Assembly: GCF_001648155.1 (NCBI RefSeq)
Contig: NZ_CP015199.1
Location: forward strand, 2,242,501-2,306,500
Length of the DNA stretch: 64,000 nucleotides
Source of the DNA: Chryseobacterium glaciei
Lineage (GTDB): Bacteria > Bacteroidota > Bacteroidia > Flavobacteriales > Weeksellaceae
Reading direction: 5' to 3'
Positions 27,731 to 37,744 of this stretch are shown one piece after another. Numbering within the stretch: position 1 is the first letter of the stretch; every line of letters begins with the position of its first letter. Below the pieces are notes generated by a model. The model made no database searches. It was not told the DNA's origin and worked only from the letters and a program-made list of their open reading frames with translations. The position numbers and the translations under genes were made by a program.

Positions 27731-29197
27731 ATGTTTGTAAAGTTCCTAAGGCTAGAAATAAAAAGTTTTTTTCGCGGTACTTCTGTTGGGGTAAATTTGG
27801 CCATGAAGATCTTACGGTTTATGGGGATTCTTTATTTTATGGCATGTTTGGTGGGAGGGGCTTTTGCTGTTTTCTACATGGTTCAGGAAAAGATGAATGC
27901 CGATCCTATAAAAGTAGTTTCAAAATTCATGATTATTGCCTGGGTAGTAGATTTGATTGTCAAATACATGTGGCAGGAAATGTCTACCCAAAACATAAAA
28001 CCCCTTCTTACGCTGAATATCTCTAAGAAAACATTGGTCAATTACATGTTGATCAAAACATTTTTATCGGTTTTCAGTTGGATAAATTCTTTATTTTTCA
28101 TCACATTTTCTATCGTCGCGCTATTCAACGGATACGGATTTGTAGAAGTTTTGGCTTGGTTTATTGGAGTTTCTTTGCTTTTCTACCTTAATAATTTCAT
28201 CAATATACTTTTCAATAATAAAGAAACGATTGCTATCGTAATTGGTTCTATATTCGTAGGATTAGGACTTTTGACGTATTACCATATCATTCCGCTTTTG
28301 TCTTATTCTGAAACCTTTTTCTATGGTTTTTATACAAAGCCTTATTTAATTTTAATACCAATCGTTTTGTTTTCGGGACTTTGGTGGATTTGTTTTAAAC
28401 ATGTTTATCAGGAATTTTACTTGGATCAAGGATTGGAAGCAAAAAAAGTGATTGGAAGAACCGAAAATATTGCCTTTTTAAATAAATATGGTGTCCTCGG
28501 AACATTTATTAATAACGATATCAAGCTGTTAAGACGTAATAAAGTAGCCAAAGGAATCATTTTAGGGAGTTTTCTGTTTATTTTCTATGGAATGCTCATG
28601 TTCAGTTCATCAGTCTATAAAACGCCTTACATGATGATGCTTATGGGACTTTTTGTGACGGGAGGTTTTCAATTTTTGTTTGGGCAAAGGGTTCCGGCTT
28701 TCGACAGTTCTTATTATCCTTTGATGATGACCTTGAATGGTCCTTATAAAGAATATTTAAAAGCAAAATGGTGGTTGATGAATATTGTAACTGGAGTTTC
28801 CATGATTATTGCCATATTTTATGCTTATTGGGGTTGGGAAATCTACATTACTTTCTTCGCAGCGGGGTTGTACAATATTGGAGTTAATTCTCAATTTACG
28901 CTTTGGTCTGGAGCATTTAATAAAACTCAAATCGATCTTAATTCCAGAGAAAAAAGGATTGGACAGAAAAATAGTTTCAATATGAAAGCTTTGCTGTTAT
29001 TAATTCCAAAAATGCTTTTACCGATGGCTGTTTTTGGAATTTCAAAATATTTCTTCGGAATGACTGCCGGTGTGGTAAGCATCGCAATTTTAGGATTAAT
29101 TGGATTTTTATTGAGAGAAAAAATCTTCGACACCATCGTAAGACACTATAAAAAAGAGAAATACAGTACGTTAGACGCATTCAAAAACAAAGATTAA
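27731..29197 (+). CDS. DUF5687 membrane protein, ABC transporter permease
   Basis: This 488-residue protein has about 10-12 hydrophobic spans and the DUF5687 start (FLRLEIKSFFRG). The ABC ATPase gene begins 1 base after its stop, so the two form a transporter, probably an exporter in the inner membrane. The substrate is unknown. Confidence 0.75.
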   Translation: MFVKFLRLEIKSFFRGTSVGVNLAMKILRFMGILYFMACLVGGAFAVFYMVQEKMNADPIKVVSKFMIIAWVVDLIVKYMWQEMSTQNIKPLLTLNISKKTLVNYMLIKTFLSVFSWINSLFFITFSIVALFNGYGFVEVLAWFIGVSLLFYLNNFINILFNNKETIAIVIGSIFVGLGLLTYYHIIPLLSYSETFFYGFYTKPYLILIPIVLFSGLWWICFKHVYQEFYLDQGLEAKKVIGRTENIAFLNKYGVLGTFINNDIKLLRRNKVAKGIILGSFLFIFYGMLMFSSSVYKTPYMMMLMGLFVTGGFQFLFGQRVPAFDSSYYPLMMTLNGPYKEYLKAKWWLMNIVTGVSMIIAIFYAYWGWEIYITFFAAGLYNIGVNSQFTLWSGAFNKTQIDLNSREKRIGQKNSFNMKALLLLIPKMLLPMAVFGISKYFFGMTAGVVSIAILGLIGFLLREKIFDTIVRHYKKEKYSTLDAFKNKD

Positions 29198-29198
29198 T

Positions 29199-29921
29199 AT
29201 GATTACTATAAATAATTTATCTAAAACATACGGAACTGCGACTGTTCTGAATATCGAAAATATTGAAATCCCAAACGGCGAAACTTTCGGTCTTGTAGGA
29301 AATAACGGAGCCGGAAAAACAACGTTATTCAGCTTAATGTTAGATCTGATTCAGGCTACCACAGGTTCTGTAAGCATTGACGGAATTAAAGTAAGCGAAT
29401 CCGAAGCCTGGAAAAGCAAAGTTTCAGCTTTTGTGGATGATACTTTTTTAATTGGTTATCTGACACCAGAGGAATATTTCTATTTCATCGGTGAACTGAG
29501 AGGACAGAATAAAGCTTCTGTAGATGAATTTTTAAAACAGTTTCATGATTTATTTAATGGAGAAATTTTGAATTCAGGAAAATATGTTCGTGATCTGTCA
29601 AAAGGAAATCAGAAAAAAGTAGGAATTGTAGGCGCAATTATCGGAAATCCTGAAATTATTATTCTGGATGAGCCTTTTGCCAACTTAGATCCTTCCACAC
29701 AGATTAAACTGAAGAATTTAATTAAAGAATTATCGAAACAAGATGGGGTGACGTTTCTTATTTCAAGTCACGATCTTTCACATACGACAGAGGTTTGCAA
29801 CAGAATTGTTGTGGTAAATAAAGGTCAGTTGGTAAAAGATATTCAGACCAATCCTGAAACTTTGAAAGAGCTTGAACAGTATTTTGCAGATCAGGTTTCA
29901 ACTCCGACTGAGGCAATTTAA
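29199..29921 (+). CDS. ABC transporter ATP-binding protein
   Basis: The ATPase has Walker A GNNGAGKT at 34-41, the signature LSKGNQKK near 139-146, Walker B IILDEPFANLD near 160, and a switch His in ISSHDLSH. Its 240 residues match the CcmA/NatA-like exporters. It works with the DUF5687 permease just upstream and is followed by a strong terminator. Confidence 0.9.
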   Translation: MITINNLSKTYGTATVLNIENIEIPNGETFGLVGNNGAGKTTLFSLMLDLIQATTGSVSIDGIKVSESEAWKSKVSAFVDDTFLIGYLTPEEYFYFIGELRGQNKASVDEFLKQFHDLFNGEILNSGKYVRDLSKGNQKKVGIVGAIIGNPEIIILDEPFANLDPSTQIKLKNLIKELSKQDGVTFLISSHDLSHTTEVCNRIVVVNKGQLVKDIQTNPETLKELEQYFADQVSTPTEAI

Positions 29922-29981
29922 GTTAAAATTTTAAGTTACTCTTTTACGAAAAAATAAGTTGAAACAGAGTAAATAGAATAT

Positions 29982-30013
29982 AAAAGGTCAGAACATATTT
30001 CTGACCTTTTTGT
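29982..30013 (+). terminator. Terminator of the DUF5687/ABC operon
   Basis: AAAAGGTCAGAA (29982-29993) pairs with TTCTGACCTTTT (29999-30010) around a 5-base loop, with T residues after it. Confidence 0.85.
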
Positions 30014-30187
30014 TTTTGAAACTTTTAAGTTTAGATTTATTTAATTTTATAATCATTTGATTTATAGATTTTTGTATTTGCTTGTTAAATAGGAAAAATA
30101 TTAATTCAAAATCTTTTTTAATAAAAATATATTTTTGTGTAACCTTTTTAGGTTTTCGTTGTCTTTACCATAGAAACAGTTTTAAGA

Positions 30188-30754
30188 ATGAAAATTTTGT
30201 TCGGAAATAAAAAAGAAGATTTGCTGAGCCGTCTTAAGAAACAAGATCCGGCTGCTCAGAAAGTTTTCTATGAGCAAAACGTTAAGAAGTTCCTGAGCGT
30301 GGGTAAAAGCTACATCATAGACCTCTATCAGGCGGAAGACTGTATTATCAAAGCTTTCTGTAAAATTTTTAAAAATATTGAAGCTTTTCGTGGTGATGGT
30401 AATCTCGAAGGATGGGCAAGAAGAATTGTGGTGAATGAATGTCTTAATTTTATCAAAAGCCATAAAACGGTTTTTTACATTGACGATATCAACCCATCTT
30501 TTATGGTAGAAGTTCTGGAAGATGAAATTACCGTTGATTTCGATGCTCAGGAGTTGTTGAATCAGCTTCCGGATGCTTACAGAATGGTTTTCAACTTGTA
30601 CGTTCTGGAAGGCTACTCGCATCAGGAAATTTCCGATACATTACAGATTTCGCTGGCGGTAAGCAAGACGCAACTGTTTCGAGCTAAAGAGAAGTTAAGA
30701 GTACTTTATCTTCAACAACAAAAAACAATGAAAAATGAGCACGCACAAAGATAA
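30188..30754 (+). CDS. ECF-type RNA polymerase sigma factor
   Basis: This 188-residue sigma-70 family protein has region 2 with DLYQAEDCIIKAFCKIFKNI near 45-65 and region 4 with LPDAYRMVFNLYVLEGYSHQEI near 125-150, as in ECF factors. TATTTTTG at 30130-30137 may be its -7 box. The next gene overlaps by 20 bases and encodes a membrane protein likely to be its anti-sigma factor. Confidence 0.88.
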   Translation: MKILFGNKKEDLLSRLKKQDPAAQKVFYEQNVKKFLSVGKSYIIDLYQAEDCIIKAFCKIFKNIEAFRGDGNLEGWARRIVVNECLNFIKSHKTVFYIDDINPSFMVEVLEDEITVDFDAQELLNQLPDAYRMVFNLYVLEGYSHQEISDTLQISLAVSKTQLFRAKEKLRVLYLQQQKTMKNEHAQR

Positions 30755-31349
30755 TTTAGAACATCAGATAAAAAAACATATAGAAGAAAGAGAAATCACT
30801 CCTTCAAGAGATCTGTGGTTAGAAATTGAATTACAGAAAGAGCAGAAAAAATCTACATCTTATATCAGCAGGGCTTTGGCTGCCGCATGCATCGTTCTGG
30901 CTTTTGGTTTGGGATTCGTTCTTTTTTCAAATCCTTCAGTGAAAGGAAAAACTCAACATACAGAAATTGCTGAGATAAAAAATGAACCTACACCAAAAGA
31001 ATCTTCTGAAAAAGTAAATAAAGATACAGAGCTGGTTTATGCGGATAAAAATTCAGTTCCCGAAAACAAGGATGTTTCAACTAAAATTACCGATGAAGTT
31101 CAACCTTCAAAAGTTTTAGCAGAACAGAAACAAATACTTCCGCAAAAAGAATGGCTGCAAATGGTCGTTCCACAGCTTCCTAAAATTAAGACTGAACAAA
31201 TTATGGCTCAGGCAGATTCTGCAAAAATTCCTGCGAAAAGAAAAAAATATGTAGATCCAGCCACATTACTTTTTTCTGTTGAACATAAAGATGTTATTGA
31301 AAAAACTAAAGAAAGCAACGTCGCGAGCGTTGATCTGAACGCAAAATAA
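30735..31349 (+). CDS. Single-span membrane protein, probable anti-sigma factor
   Basis: The 204-residue product has a 45-residue cytoplasmic helix-rich start, one membrane span (about 46-65, RALAAACIVLAFGLGFVLF) and a polar periplasmic tail. This layout, with a 20-base overlap to the ECF sigma gene, fits an anti-sigma protein. No zinc-binding ZAS motif is visible, so the call rests on context. Confidence 0.6.
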   Translation: MSTHKDNLEHQIKKHIEEREITPSRDLWLEIELQKEQKKSTSYISRALAAACIVLAFGLGFVLFSNPSVKGKTQHTEIAEIKNEPTPKESSEKVNKDTELVYADKNSVPENKDVSTKITDEVQPSKVLAEQKQILPQKEWLQMVVPQLPKIKTEQIMAQADSAKIPAKRKKYVDPATLLFSVEHKDVIEKTKESNVASVDLNAK

Positions 31350-31379
31350 AACTCATTTTAACAATAAAAAATTAATAAT

Positions 31380-32420
31380 ATGATCAAGAAAATTATCATG
31401 ATGGGATTCCTATGTGTATTATCCACATCAGCGTATTCACAGAGAAAATCATTATCAGTAAACCTTCAGTCAAAAAATGATACCGAGGTAAGCCCTATTG
31501 TAAAGGAAAAAGTAGATGAGTATGCCCAAAAAATAGATGCAATCATTCAGGAAGAGAAAAAGCTGATGGAAGCAGAATTAGTTACTCTCTAATCAAAAAA
31601 CCTTGACAAAATTGAGTTTGATAAACAAAAATCACTCATAGCCGATCGTTTCTCCGAAAAAATTGATATAAGAATTGAAGAATTGGGCTTTGATCTTGAC
31701 AACGTAATTCAAAAGCAGGTAAGATATTCCCTTCTTAACTCTGATATTGCATCTAATGAAGAGTTAAAAGCACAATTGATCAAAAAATTCAGACCAACTA
31801 AAAGTCTTTCAGGATATTTTTCTTACGGAATCATGAATCTTACCAATAATAAAGCTGATAACCATTTAGATAAAAACTTAGGATATGCCGGAAATTTTGA
31901 ATTTGGTTTTAAACTTAATTATCAGTTTGGAAGAACAAGTTCGTGGGGATTGATTTCAGGAATTGGTTTTTCTTGGAGAACTTTAAATATTGATAACAAT
32001 ATGTTTTTCATGAAAAATATCAATGCCAATCCTGTCCTTGCTCATTATGAAAATGGATTGAGCAAAAGTAAGCTGAGAACCGGATACATCATAGTTCCGC
32101 TTGGTATTCAGTATAATTTTTCGAAGATCAAAAACGCCGGGATGGATGTTGAGTACCGAGATTATAATAAAGGTTTCAAAGTGGGAGCGAATGTTTATGG
32201 TGGAGTAAAAATGGCTACCAATAATATTGTCAAAGGAGATGGAATCAGTGACAGAGATAGAAGCAATTATCAGGTGAGTCCTTTTATCTATGGAGGGCAG
32301 TTCACGGTTTCTTACAATGAGTTCAGCATTTTTGTGAAAAAAGATTTTGGTAATTTCTTTAAAAACGGAAATTTTGAAAATGATAAAGCTTTAATTTTTG
32401 GGGTAGTACTTTGGTGGTAA
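31380..32420 (+). pseudogene. Outer-membrane beta-barrel protein gene with in-frame stop
   Basis: One reading frame runs from ATG 31380 to TAA 32418-32420 but is broken by a TAA at 31590-31592. Both parts are in the same frame, and the 30 codons between the stop and the first later start-like codon (TTG 31683) are open. The first part holds a signal peptide (STSAYSQ) and a helical segment. The second has alternating strands (YFSYGIMNL, FGFKLNYQF, FTVSYNEFSIFVKKDF) ending in VLWW, like an outer-membrane barrel. A single substitution explains the break. It follows the sigma/anti-sigma pair. Confidence 0.75.
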
Positions 32421-32444
32421 AAGACATGTAACCATTCATATATG

Positions 32445-32477
32445 AAAAAACGCTGGGAAAAATTTCTCAGCGTTTTT
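32445..32477. terminator. Bidirectional terminator
   Basis: AAAAAACGCTG (32445-32455) pairs with CAGCGTTTTT (32468-32477) between the convergent barrel gene and fumC. Confidence 0.8.
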
Positions 32478-32503
32478 ACAATATAATAATTAAATCTAGT
32501 TTT

Positions 32504-33898
32504 CTATTTTAAACTTCCAACCATATCTTCCGGCTTCACCCACTCGTCAAATTGTTCAGCAGTTAAAAGTCCAAGATTTATAGCTTCTTCTTTCAACGTC
32601 GTTCCGTTTTTGTGAGCTGTTTTTGCAATTTTTGCTGCATTTTCATAACCGATATGGGTATTCAAAGCAGTAACAAGCATCAGAGATTTATCTACCAATT
32701 CTTTAATTCTTTCATTGTTAGGTTCAATTCCAACGGCGCAATGATCATTAAATGAAATACATGCATCAGCAATTAGCTGTGCAGATTGTAAGAAATTGTA
32801 AGCCATCACTGGTTTGAAAACATTCAACTCATAATTTCCTTGAGTTCCCGCAAAAGAAATTGTCGTATCATTTCCTAAAACCTGTGCGCAAACCATTGTT
32901 AACGCTTCATTTTGGGTAGGATTTACTTTTCCGGGCATAATGGAAGATCCCGGCTCATTTTCCGGAATGTGAATTTCACCAATTCCTGAACGCGGCCCGG
33001 AAGCCATTAATCTGATATCCTGAGCAATTTTAAATAAAGAAACGGCCAATTGTTTTAAAGCTCCATGAGACTCAACAATAGCATCGTGAGCAGCTAAAGC
33101 TTCAAATTTATTTTCAGCGGTCACGAATGGAAGATTGGTGAATTTTGCAATATATTCTGCTACTTTTATATCATAACCTTGAGGTGTATTTAAACCAGTT
33201 CCAACTGCTGTTCCTCCCAAAGCAAGTTCAGAAAGATGAGGTAACGTATTTTTTAAAGCTTTTAAACCGTAATTTAGCTGAGCAACATATCCTGAAAACT
33301 CCTGTCCTAAAGTCAGTGGAGTTGCATCCATTAGATGCGTTCTTCCGATTTTTACAATATCTTTAAATGCAGCCGATTTTTCAGCTAACGTATCTCTTAA
33401 TTTTTCAACCGCCGGAATCGTTGTTTCCACTACTTTTTTGTACGCTGCGATGTGCATTGCTGTTGGATAGGTATCGTTTGAGGATTGTGATTTATTCACG
33501 TCATCATTAGCATGAACTTCAGATTTGTCACCTAAATTTCCTCCGTTGTTGACATGCGCTCTGTTAGAAATAACTTCATTCACATTCATGTTAGATTGTG
33601 TCCCTGAGCCAGTTTGCCAGATGACTAAAGGAAATTGATCGTTTAATTTTCCTTCTAAGATTTCTTTGCAAACTTTAGCGATCATATCTCTTTTTTCGGC
33701 AGGAAGAACTCCCAGATCGGTATTGGTGAAGGCTGCAGCTTTTTTTAAATAAGCAAAAGCTTCAATAATTTCGTGGGGCATTGAACCTTCAGGACCAATC
33801 TTAAAATTGTTTCTTGAACGTTCCGTCTGTGCTCCCCAAAACTTATCAGCAGGCACTTGTACCTCACCCATGGTGTCTTTTTCTATTCTGTAATTCAT
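32504..33898 (-). CDS. fumC: Fumarate hydratase, class II
   Basis: FumC interconverts fumarate and malate in the TCA cycle without an iron-sulfur cluster. The family signature [12 protein letters not shown] lies near 314-325, with the [10 protein letters not shown] and [13 protein letters not shown] motifs upstream. The length of 464 residues is normal. A small secreted protein gene ends one base before its start. The oxygen-sensitive class I enzyme is encoded 600 bases away on the other strand. Confidence 0.95.
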   Translation of the reverse strand: MNYRIEKDTMGEVQVPADKFWGAQTERSRNNFKIGPEGSMPHEIIEAFAYLKKAAAFTNTDLGVLPAEKRDMIAKVCKEILEGKLNDQFPLVIWQTGSGTQSNMNVNEVISNRAHVNNGGNLGDKSEVHANDDVNKSQSSNDTYPTAMHIAAYKKVVETTIPAVEKLRDTLAEKSAAFKDIVKIGRTHLMDATPLTLGQEFSGYVAQLNYGLKALKNTLPHLSELALGGTAVGTGLNTPQGYDIKVAEYIAKFTNLPFVTAENKFEALAAHDAIVESHGALKQLAVSLFKIAQDIRLMASGPRSGIGEIHIPENEPGSSIMPGKVNPTQNEALTMVCAQVLGNDTTISFAGTQGNYELNVFKPVMAYNFLQSAQLIADACISFNDHCAVGIEPNNERIKELVDKSLMLVTALNTHIGYENAAKIAKTAHKNGTTLKEEAINLGLLTAEQFDEWVKPEDMVGSLK

Positions 33899-33899
33899 A

Positions 33900-34355
33900 T
33901 TATTTATTTGATTTTTCTTTTGTTAGTATAATATCATCCATGTCCTCCATATTCACTGTTACATCATCCATTATCCAACATGTTGGACCAACTGATTTTA
34001 AATTTAATTTCATATTGTTTTCCGACAAATCGGAAATTGTTATAGTTCCTTTGGAGAAAATGCATTTTTCAAAGCGTAATGAAGAAACTTTGGCCTCTTT
34101 TATATTGATAATGAATTCATTTTTTTCGTTTGTTGAAACATCAGATTTTTGTACAATAAACTTTACATTTTGAAAATTAATAAACGAAAATGTAAAAGAA
34201 TTTTGGCTGTCTTCCAATATTTGAAATTTAATGGGATCTTCTCCAATTTTTCCTACCCAAGTTCCTGAAAGTTTGGAAATGTTATCTAGTTTTTTCTGAG
34301 CAAAACTATTGTTGCAAATAGCAAGAAAGAAAAGTATGATTAAAATATTTTTCAT
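33900..34355 (-). CDS. Secreted protein of unknown function
   Basis: This 151-residue protein begins with a signal peptide ([10 protein letters not shown], cleavage near 19) and then a beta-rich body with [18 protein letters not shown], a pattern seen in lipocalin-like periplasmic proteins. It ends 1 base before the fumC start, so the two probably share a transcript. I do not recognise the family. Confidence 0.6.
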   Translation of the reverse strand: MKNILIILFFLAICNNSFAQKKLDNISKLSGTWVGKIGEDPIKFQILEDSQNSFTFSFINFQNVKFIVQKSDVSTNEKNEFIINIKEAKVSSLRFEKCIFSKGTITISDLSENNMKLNLKSVGPTCWIMDDVTVNMEDMDDIILTKEKSNK

Positions 34356-34504
34356 TGAAATTAAATAATTATTGCTTTTAAAAACTTTTTGGTTAAAAAT
34401 ACGTTTCTATAAAATTAATCATAAACTCAGAATCCCGCAATTTATAATCATTATAAATATCAATTCAAGTCACTGATTTTACTCATGCTTTTTTGCGTAA
34501 GGCG

Positions 34505-34512
34505 TATTTTTG
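34505..34512 (+). promoter_or_regulatory. Promoter -7 box of class I fumarase
   Basis: TATTTTTG matches TAnnTTTG. A TTG at 34510 could open the reading frame but is part of this box, so the true start is ATG 34531, leaving a leader of about 12 bases. Confidence 0.55.
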
Positions 34513-34530
34513 CATCAAGAAAAAATTGAA

Positions 34531-36138
34531 ATGGAATTTAGATATCAGGATCCGTACCCGATTCAAAAGGACGATACGGTTTATAAAAAGTTGACTTCAG
34601 AGTATGTAAAAGTTGAAAAACTGGGAGACAGAGAAATTTTAACCGTTGATCCAAAAGGACTGGAGTTATTGGCTGAAGAAGCTATGGCAGATGTTTCTTT
34701 CATGCTTCGTTCGTCTCACTTAGAAAGTTTGAAAAGAATTATTGATGATCCTGAAGCTACCGATAATGACAGATTCGTTGCCTATAACTTATTACAGAAT
34801 GCTGCTGTAGCAGTGGAAGGAGCGTTGCCTTCTTGCCAAGATACAGGAACTGCTATCGTAATGGGTAAAAAAGGAGAGAACGTTTACACAGGCGTTGATG
34901 ACGGTGAATATTTAAGCAAAGGAATTTACAATACATACCAAAAAAGAAATTTAAGATATTCTCAGGTTGTTCCTTTGAATATGTTTGATGAGAAAAATTC
35001 TGGTTCAAATCTTCCGGCGCAGATTGATTTGTATGCTAAAAAAGGAGATTCTTACGAGTTTTTATTCTTAACGAAAGGAGGAGGTTCTGCCAACAAAACA
35101 TTTTTATATCAAAAAACGAAGTCTTTGCTGAACGAAAAATCTTTGGAAGCTTTTGTAAAAGAGAGAATTTCAGATTTGGGAACTGCTGCTTGCCCGCCTT
35201 ATCACTTGGCTTTGGTGATTGGAGGAACTTCTGCGGAAGCGAATTTGGCTACAGTAAAGAAAGCATCTGCAAAATATTACGATAATCTTCCGACAGAAGG
35301 AAATGAAGCTGGTCAGGCGTTCAGAGATTTGGAATGGGAAGCTAAAGTTCAGAAAATCTGCCAGGAAAGTGCTATTGGCGCTCAGTTTGGTGGAAAATAT
35401 TTAACCCACGATGTTCGAGTTATCAGACTTCCTCGTCACGCGGCTTCTTGCCCGGTTGGAATGGGAGTTTCTTGTTCAGCAGATAGAAATATTAAAGGAA
35501 AAATCACTAAAGACGGTATTTTCTTAGAGCAATTGGAGGAAGATCCAAAGAGATTCTTACCTGCAACTCCGCCACACTTAGAGGAAGCGGTCGAGATCAA
35601 TTTGAATAAGCCAATGCCTGAAATTCTTGCCGAGCTTTCAAAATATCCAATTAAAACAAGATTAAAATTAAACGGAACATTGATCGTTGCAAGAGATATC
35701 GCTCACGCAAAGATCAAAGAATTGTTGGATAGCGGACAGCCAATGCCTGAATATTTCAAAAATCACCCGATCTATTATGCGGGACCAGCAAAAACTCCGG
35801 AAGGAATGGCTTCAGGAAGCTTCGGACCCACGACTGCGGGAAGAATGGATGTTTACGTTGACGAATTCCAAAGCCATGGCGGAAGTATGGTGATGCTGGC
35901 AAAAGGAAACAGAACGAAAGACGTTACCGATGCTTGTCATAAATACGGAGGATTCTATATTGGTTCAATTGGAGGGCCTGCCGCAATCTTGGCAAAAGAC
36001 AATATTTTGTCTGTTGAGGTGGTTGATTTCCCTGAATTAGGAATGGAAGCGGTAAGAAAAATTGAAGTGAAAGATTTCCCTGCATTCATCATTACCGATG
36101 ATAAAGGAAATGATTTCTTCGCAAATCTTGCTCATTAA
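34531..36138 (+). CDS. Fumarate hydratase, class I (Fe-S)
   Basis: This is the single-chain, iron-sulfur class I fumarase (FumA/FumB type, 535 residues). The three cluster cysteines are visible in LPSCQDTG near 102, [10 protein letters not shown] near 221 and the [10 protein letters not shown] region near 306-316. The C-terminal half carries [19 protein letters not shown]. It catalyses the same step as FumC but is sensitive to oxygen, so the pair likely gives flexibility with iron and oxygen supply. It is monocistronic. Confidence 0.93.
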   Translation: MEFRYQDPYPIQKDDTVYKKLTSEYVKVEKLGDREILTVDPKGLELLAEEAMADVSFMLRSSHLESLKRIIDDPEATDNDRFVAYNLLQNAAVAVEGALPSCQDTGTAIVMGKKGENVYTGVDDGEYLSKGIYNTYQKRNLRYSQVVPLNMFDEKNSGSNLPAQIDLYAKKGDSYEFLFLTKGGGSANKTFLYQKTKSLLNEKSLEAFVKERISDLGTAACPPYHLALVIGGTSAEANLATVKKASAKYYDNLPTEGNEAGQAFRDLEWEAKVQKICQESAIGAQFGGKYLTHDVRVIRLPRHAASCPVGMGVSCSADRNIKGKITKDGIFLEQLEEDPKRFLPATPPHLEEAVEINLNKPMPEILAELSKYPIKTRLKLNGTLIVARDIAHAKIKELLDSGQPMPEYFKNHPIYYAGPAKTPEGMASGSFGPTTAGRMDVYVDEFQSHGGSMVMLAKGNRTKDVTDACHKYGGFYIGSIGGPAAILAKDNILSVEVVDFPELGMEAVRKIEVKDFPAFIITDDKGNDFFANLAH

Positions 36139-36187
36139 ATTAGTAGAAGTTAATTTTATGCTCAGAAATTCCGACAACAACTATAAG

Positions 36188-36215
36188 TCTAATTTCTAAC
36201 ATCTAATATCTAACT
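36188..36215. repeat. Four-copy heptamer tandem repeat
   Basis: TCTAATT, TCTAACA, TCTAATA and TCTAACT follow one another exactly (consensus TCTAAYN). It lies between class I fumarase and the next gene. No function is apparent. Confidence 0.6.
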
Positions 36216-36268
36216 TCTCCATCAATTAGTTTAAAATAAAAATAAATAATGAAAATAGGGCGCTGATC

Positions 36269-36301
36269 TTTTGTTTAAAAAAGAAAAAAGTTCTATTTTT
36301 G
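36269..36301 (+). promoter_or_regulatory. Promoter of the small membrane protein gene
   Basis: TTTTG (36269-36273) and TATTTTTG (36294-36301) are 20 bases apart. The ATG is 19 bases downstream. Confidence 0.65.
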
Positions 36302-36320
36302 CCTAAAATATATAAGAAAA

Positions 36321-36602
36321 ATGATGTTATCAGCATTTTGGCCGTTTTATCAGTTCCTTTGGACAATCTACTTTGTTACAATGTTCCTTGTAGGATTCTG
36401 GTGTATCTTTATGTTTTTTGGATTGGTAATCCCAATGTGGTTAAGTGAAGGTTTGATGGAATACTTCGGTAAAGTAAAACCTTTTGATCCGGAAGATATC
36501 AGAAGAAAAGAATTGAATGAGCAGAAGGGTGTAGAAGTGATCTTCAGCAACCCTAAAGGAAACGGACCTTTCTTACACGATAGTCACGGACATCATCATT
36601 AA
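36321..36602 (+). CDS. Small membrane protein
   Basis: This 93-residue protein has one or two hydrophobic spans (about 5-45, rich in Phe and Trp), then a polar tail with KPFDPEDIRRKELNEQKGVEVIF and a His-rich end (HDSHGHHH). It has a clear promoter of its own and an intrinsic terminator after it. A second ATG directly follows the first. Function unknown. The histidine tail might bind metal, but this is only a possibility. Confidence 0.7.
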   Translation: MMLSAFWPFYQFLWTIYFVTMFLVGFWCIFMFFGLVIPMWLSEGLMEYFGKVKPFDPEDIRRKELNEQKGVEVIFSNPKGNGPFLHDSHGHHH

Positions 36603-36666
36603 TTGATTGTCATTGCTTTTTCACATGAATTCTGAAAAAGTAATATCAAAGCAAAACAACATATAT

Positions 36667-36693
36667 AAACCACTTAATTTATTAGGTGGTTTT
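36667..36693. terminator. Bidirectional terminator
   Basis: AAACCAC (36667-36673) pairs with GTGGTTT (36686-36692), and the inner bases TTAA and TTAG extend the stem. It lies between convergent genes. Confidence 0.75.
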
Positions 36694-36699
36694 CTGTTT

Positions 36700-37590
36700 T
36701 TATCCGTTTCTTAATGTTTCAGGGGATACTCCGTATTTTTTCTTAAATGCTCTTGTGAAATTTTGAACGTATTCATAGCCGCATTCAATGGCGATTTCTT
36801 TGATCATGATTTCTTTATCGATGATCATTTTTTTTGCTTTAAGCATTCTTAGTTCAGAAAGATAATCGGTGACGGTAATATGATATTGAGCTTTAAACTC
36901 TTTTCTTATTTTGTTTTGATTGATTCCTATCAGCTTTCCGATCTCTTCAACTTTTATATTCTTGTGAAAATTTTCATCAACAAATTTTTTAATGATTGAT
37001 GGTGTTTTGGGAGAAGTCTCGATCGTATTTTTTTCATTGAATTGTTCAAAAATTAAAATCAAAAGCTTAATAATCTTCGCTTCAATGAATAATTTCTGCA
37101 TCACACCTCTTTTAGAATAACTTACAATTTCCCTTAAAATGATATGCATTTCGACAGTCATATTCGGAGGTGTTTCTTTGTGAAGAAAAATATAATTGTT
37201 TTCGATCATATTTTCCAAAATCTCCGCACTTTCTCGATTAGATTCAGGATTGATAAGATTAAATATATATTGATAATTGATCTGAATTTGAAGATATTTT
37301 AAAACTTCCTGATTTTCCGTCCAAAGTTTAGCCGTACTTTCTTGACGCGAATAATGAAGAATGTATTGGTTTTTCTTGAATATAAAATGAGTTCCACAAT
37401 CTTGGGCTTCCAGATTGATATTAGGACTTAACAAAAAGATTAAGTTAAAGCTCGATTTTCCTTCGATCATATTAGATCTGGAATAGGTTTCAGGGCACGA
37501 GTCTTCCTGCATTATGATTTTAATGTCTTCGGATCTGAACAATAACCCATTTTTAGATTGATTCTTCATACGACAAGTTTTTACGAGCAT
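36700..37590 (-). CDS. AraC-family transcriptional regulator
   Basis: The last 100 residues of this 296-residue protein form the double HTH of AraC/XylS regulators: HKNIKVEEIGKLIGINQNKI, then IKEIAIECGYEYVQNFTRAFKKKYGVSPE. The N-terminal 190 residues are an unrecognised sensing domain. ATG 37590 is the first start; the ATG at 37569 is also possible. It is divergent from the T9SS protein gene, with a perfect 18-base palindrome between them. Confidence 0.85.
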   Translation of the reverse strand: MLVKTCRMKNQSKNGLLFRSEDIKIIMQEDSCPETYSRSNMIEGKSSFNLIFLLSPNINLEAQDCGTHFIFKKNQYILHYSRQESTAKLWTENQEVLKYLQIQINYQYIFNLINPESNRESAEILENMIENNYIFLHKETPPNMTVEMHIILREIVSYSKRGVMQKLFIEAKIIKLLILIFEQFNEKNTIETSPKTPSIIKKFVDENFHKNIKVEEIGKLIGINQNKIRKEFKAQYHITVTDYLSELRMLKAKKMIIDKEIMIKEIAIECGYEYVQNFTRAFKKKYGVSPETLRNG

Positions 37591-37667
37591 GGTACAATTT
37601 AACGTGAAAGCCAGACATCAGATAACAAAAAGTTTGGAAATGATAACTTACGGTTAAGAATGTCAAC

Positions 37668-37685
37668 TAATTTTGCGCAAAATTA
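37668..37685. promoter_or_regulatory. Perfect 18-base palindrome between divergent genes
   Basis: TAATTTTGCGCAAAATTA is its own complement. Each half also contains TAATTTTG, a TAnnTTTG-like box, one per strand. It lies between the AraC gene and the T9SS gene, so it is a good candidate for a regulator binding site or overlapping divergent promoters. Confidence 0.55.
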
Positions 37686-37744
37686 AATTAAATTTAGAAT
37701 AAATAAAAATAATATTCATTATGTTCGGAAATTTATATTTTGCG

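Noticed and set aside
34510..34530. TTG start extending class I fumarase by seven codons
   Set aside because: The TTG is part of the TATTTTTG promoter box, so it is unlikely to be in the transcript.
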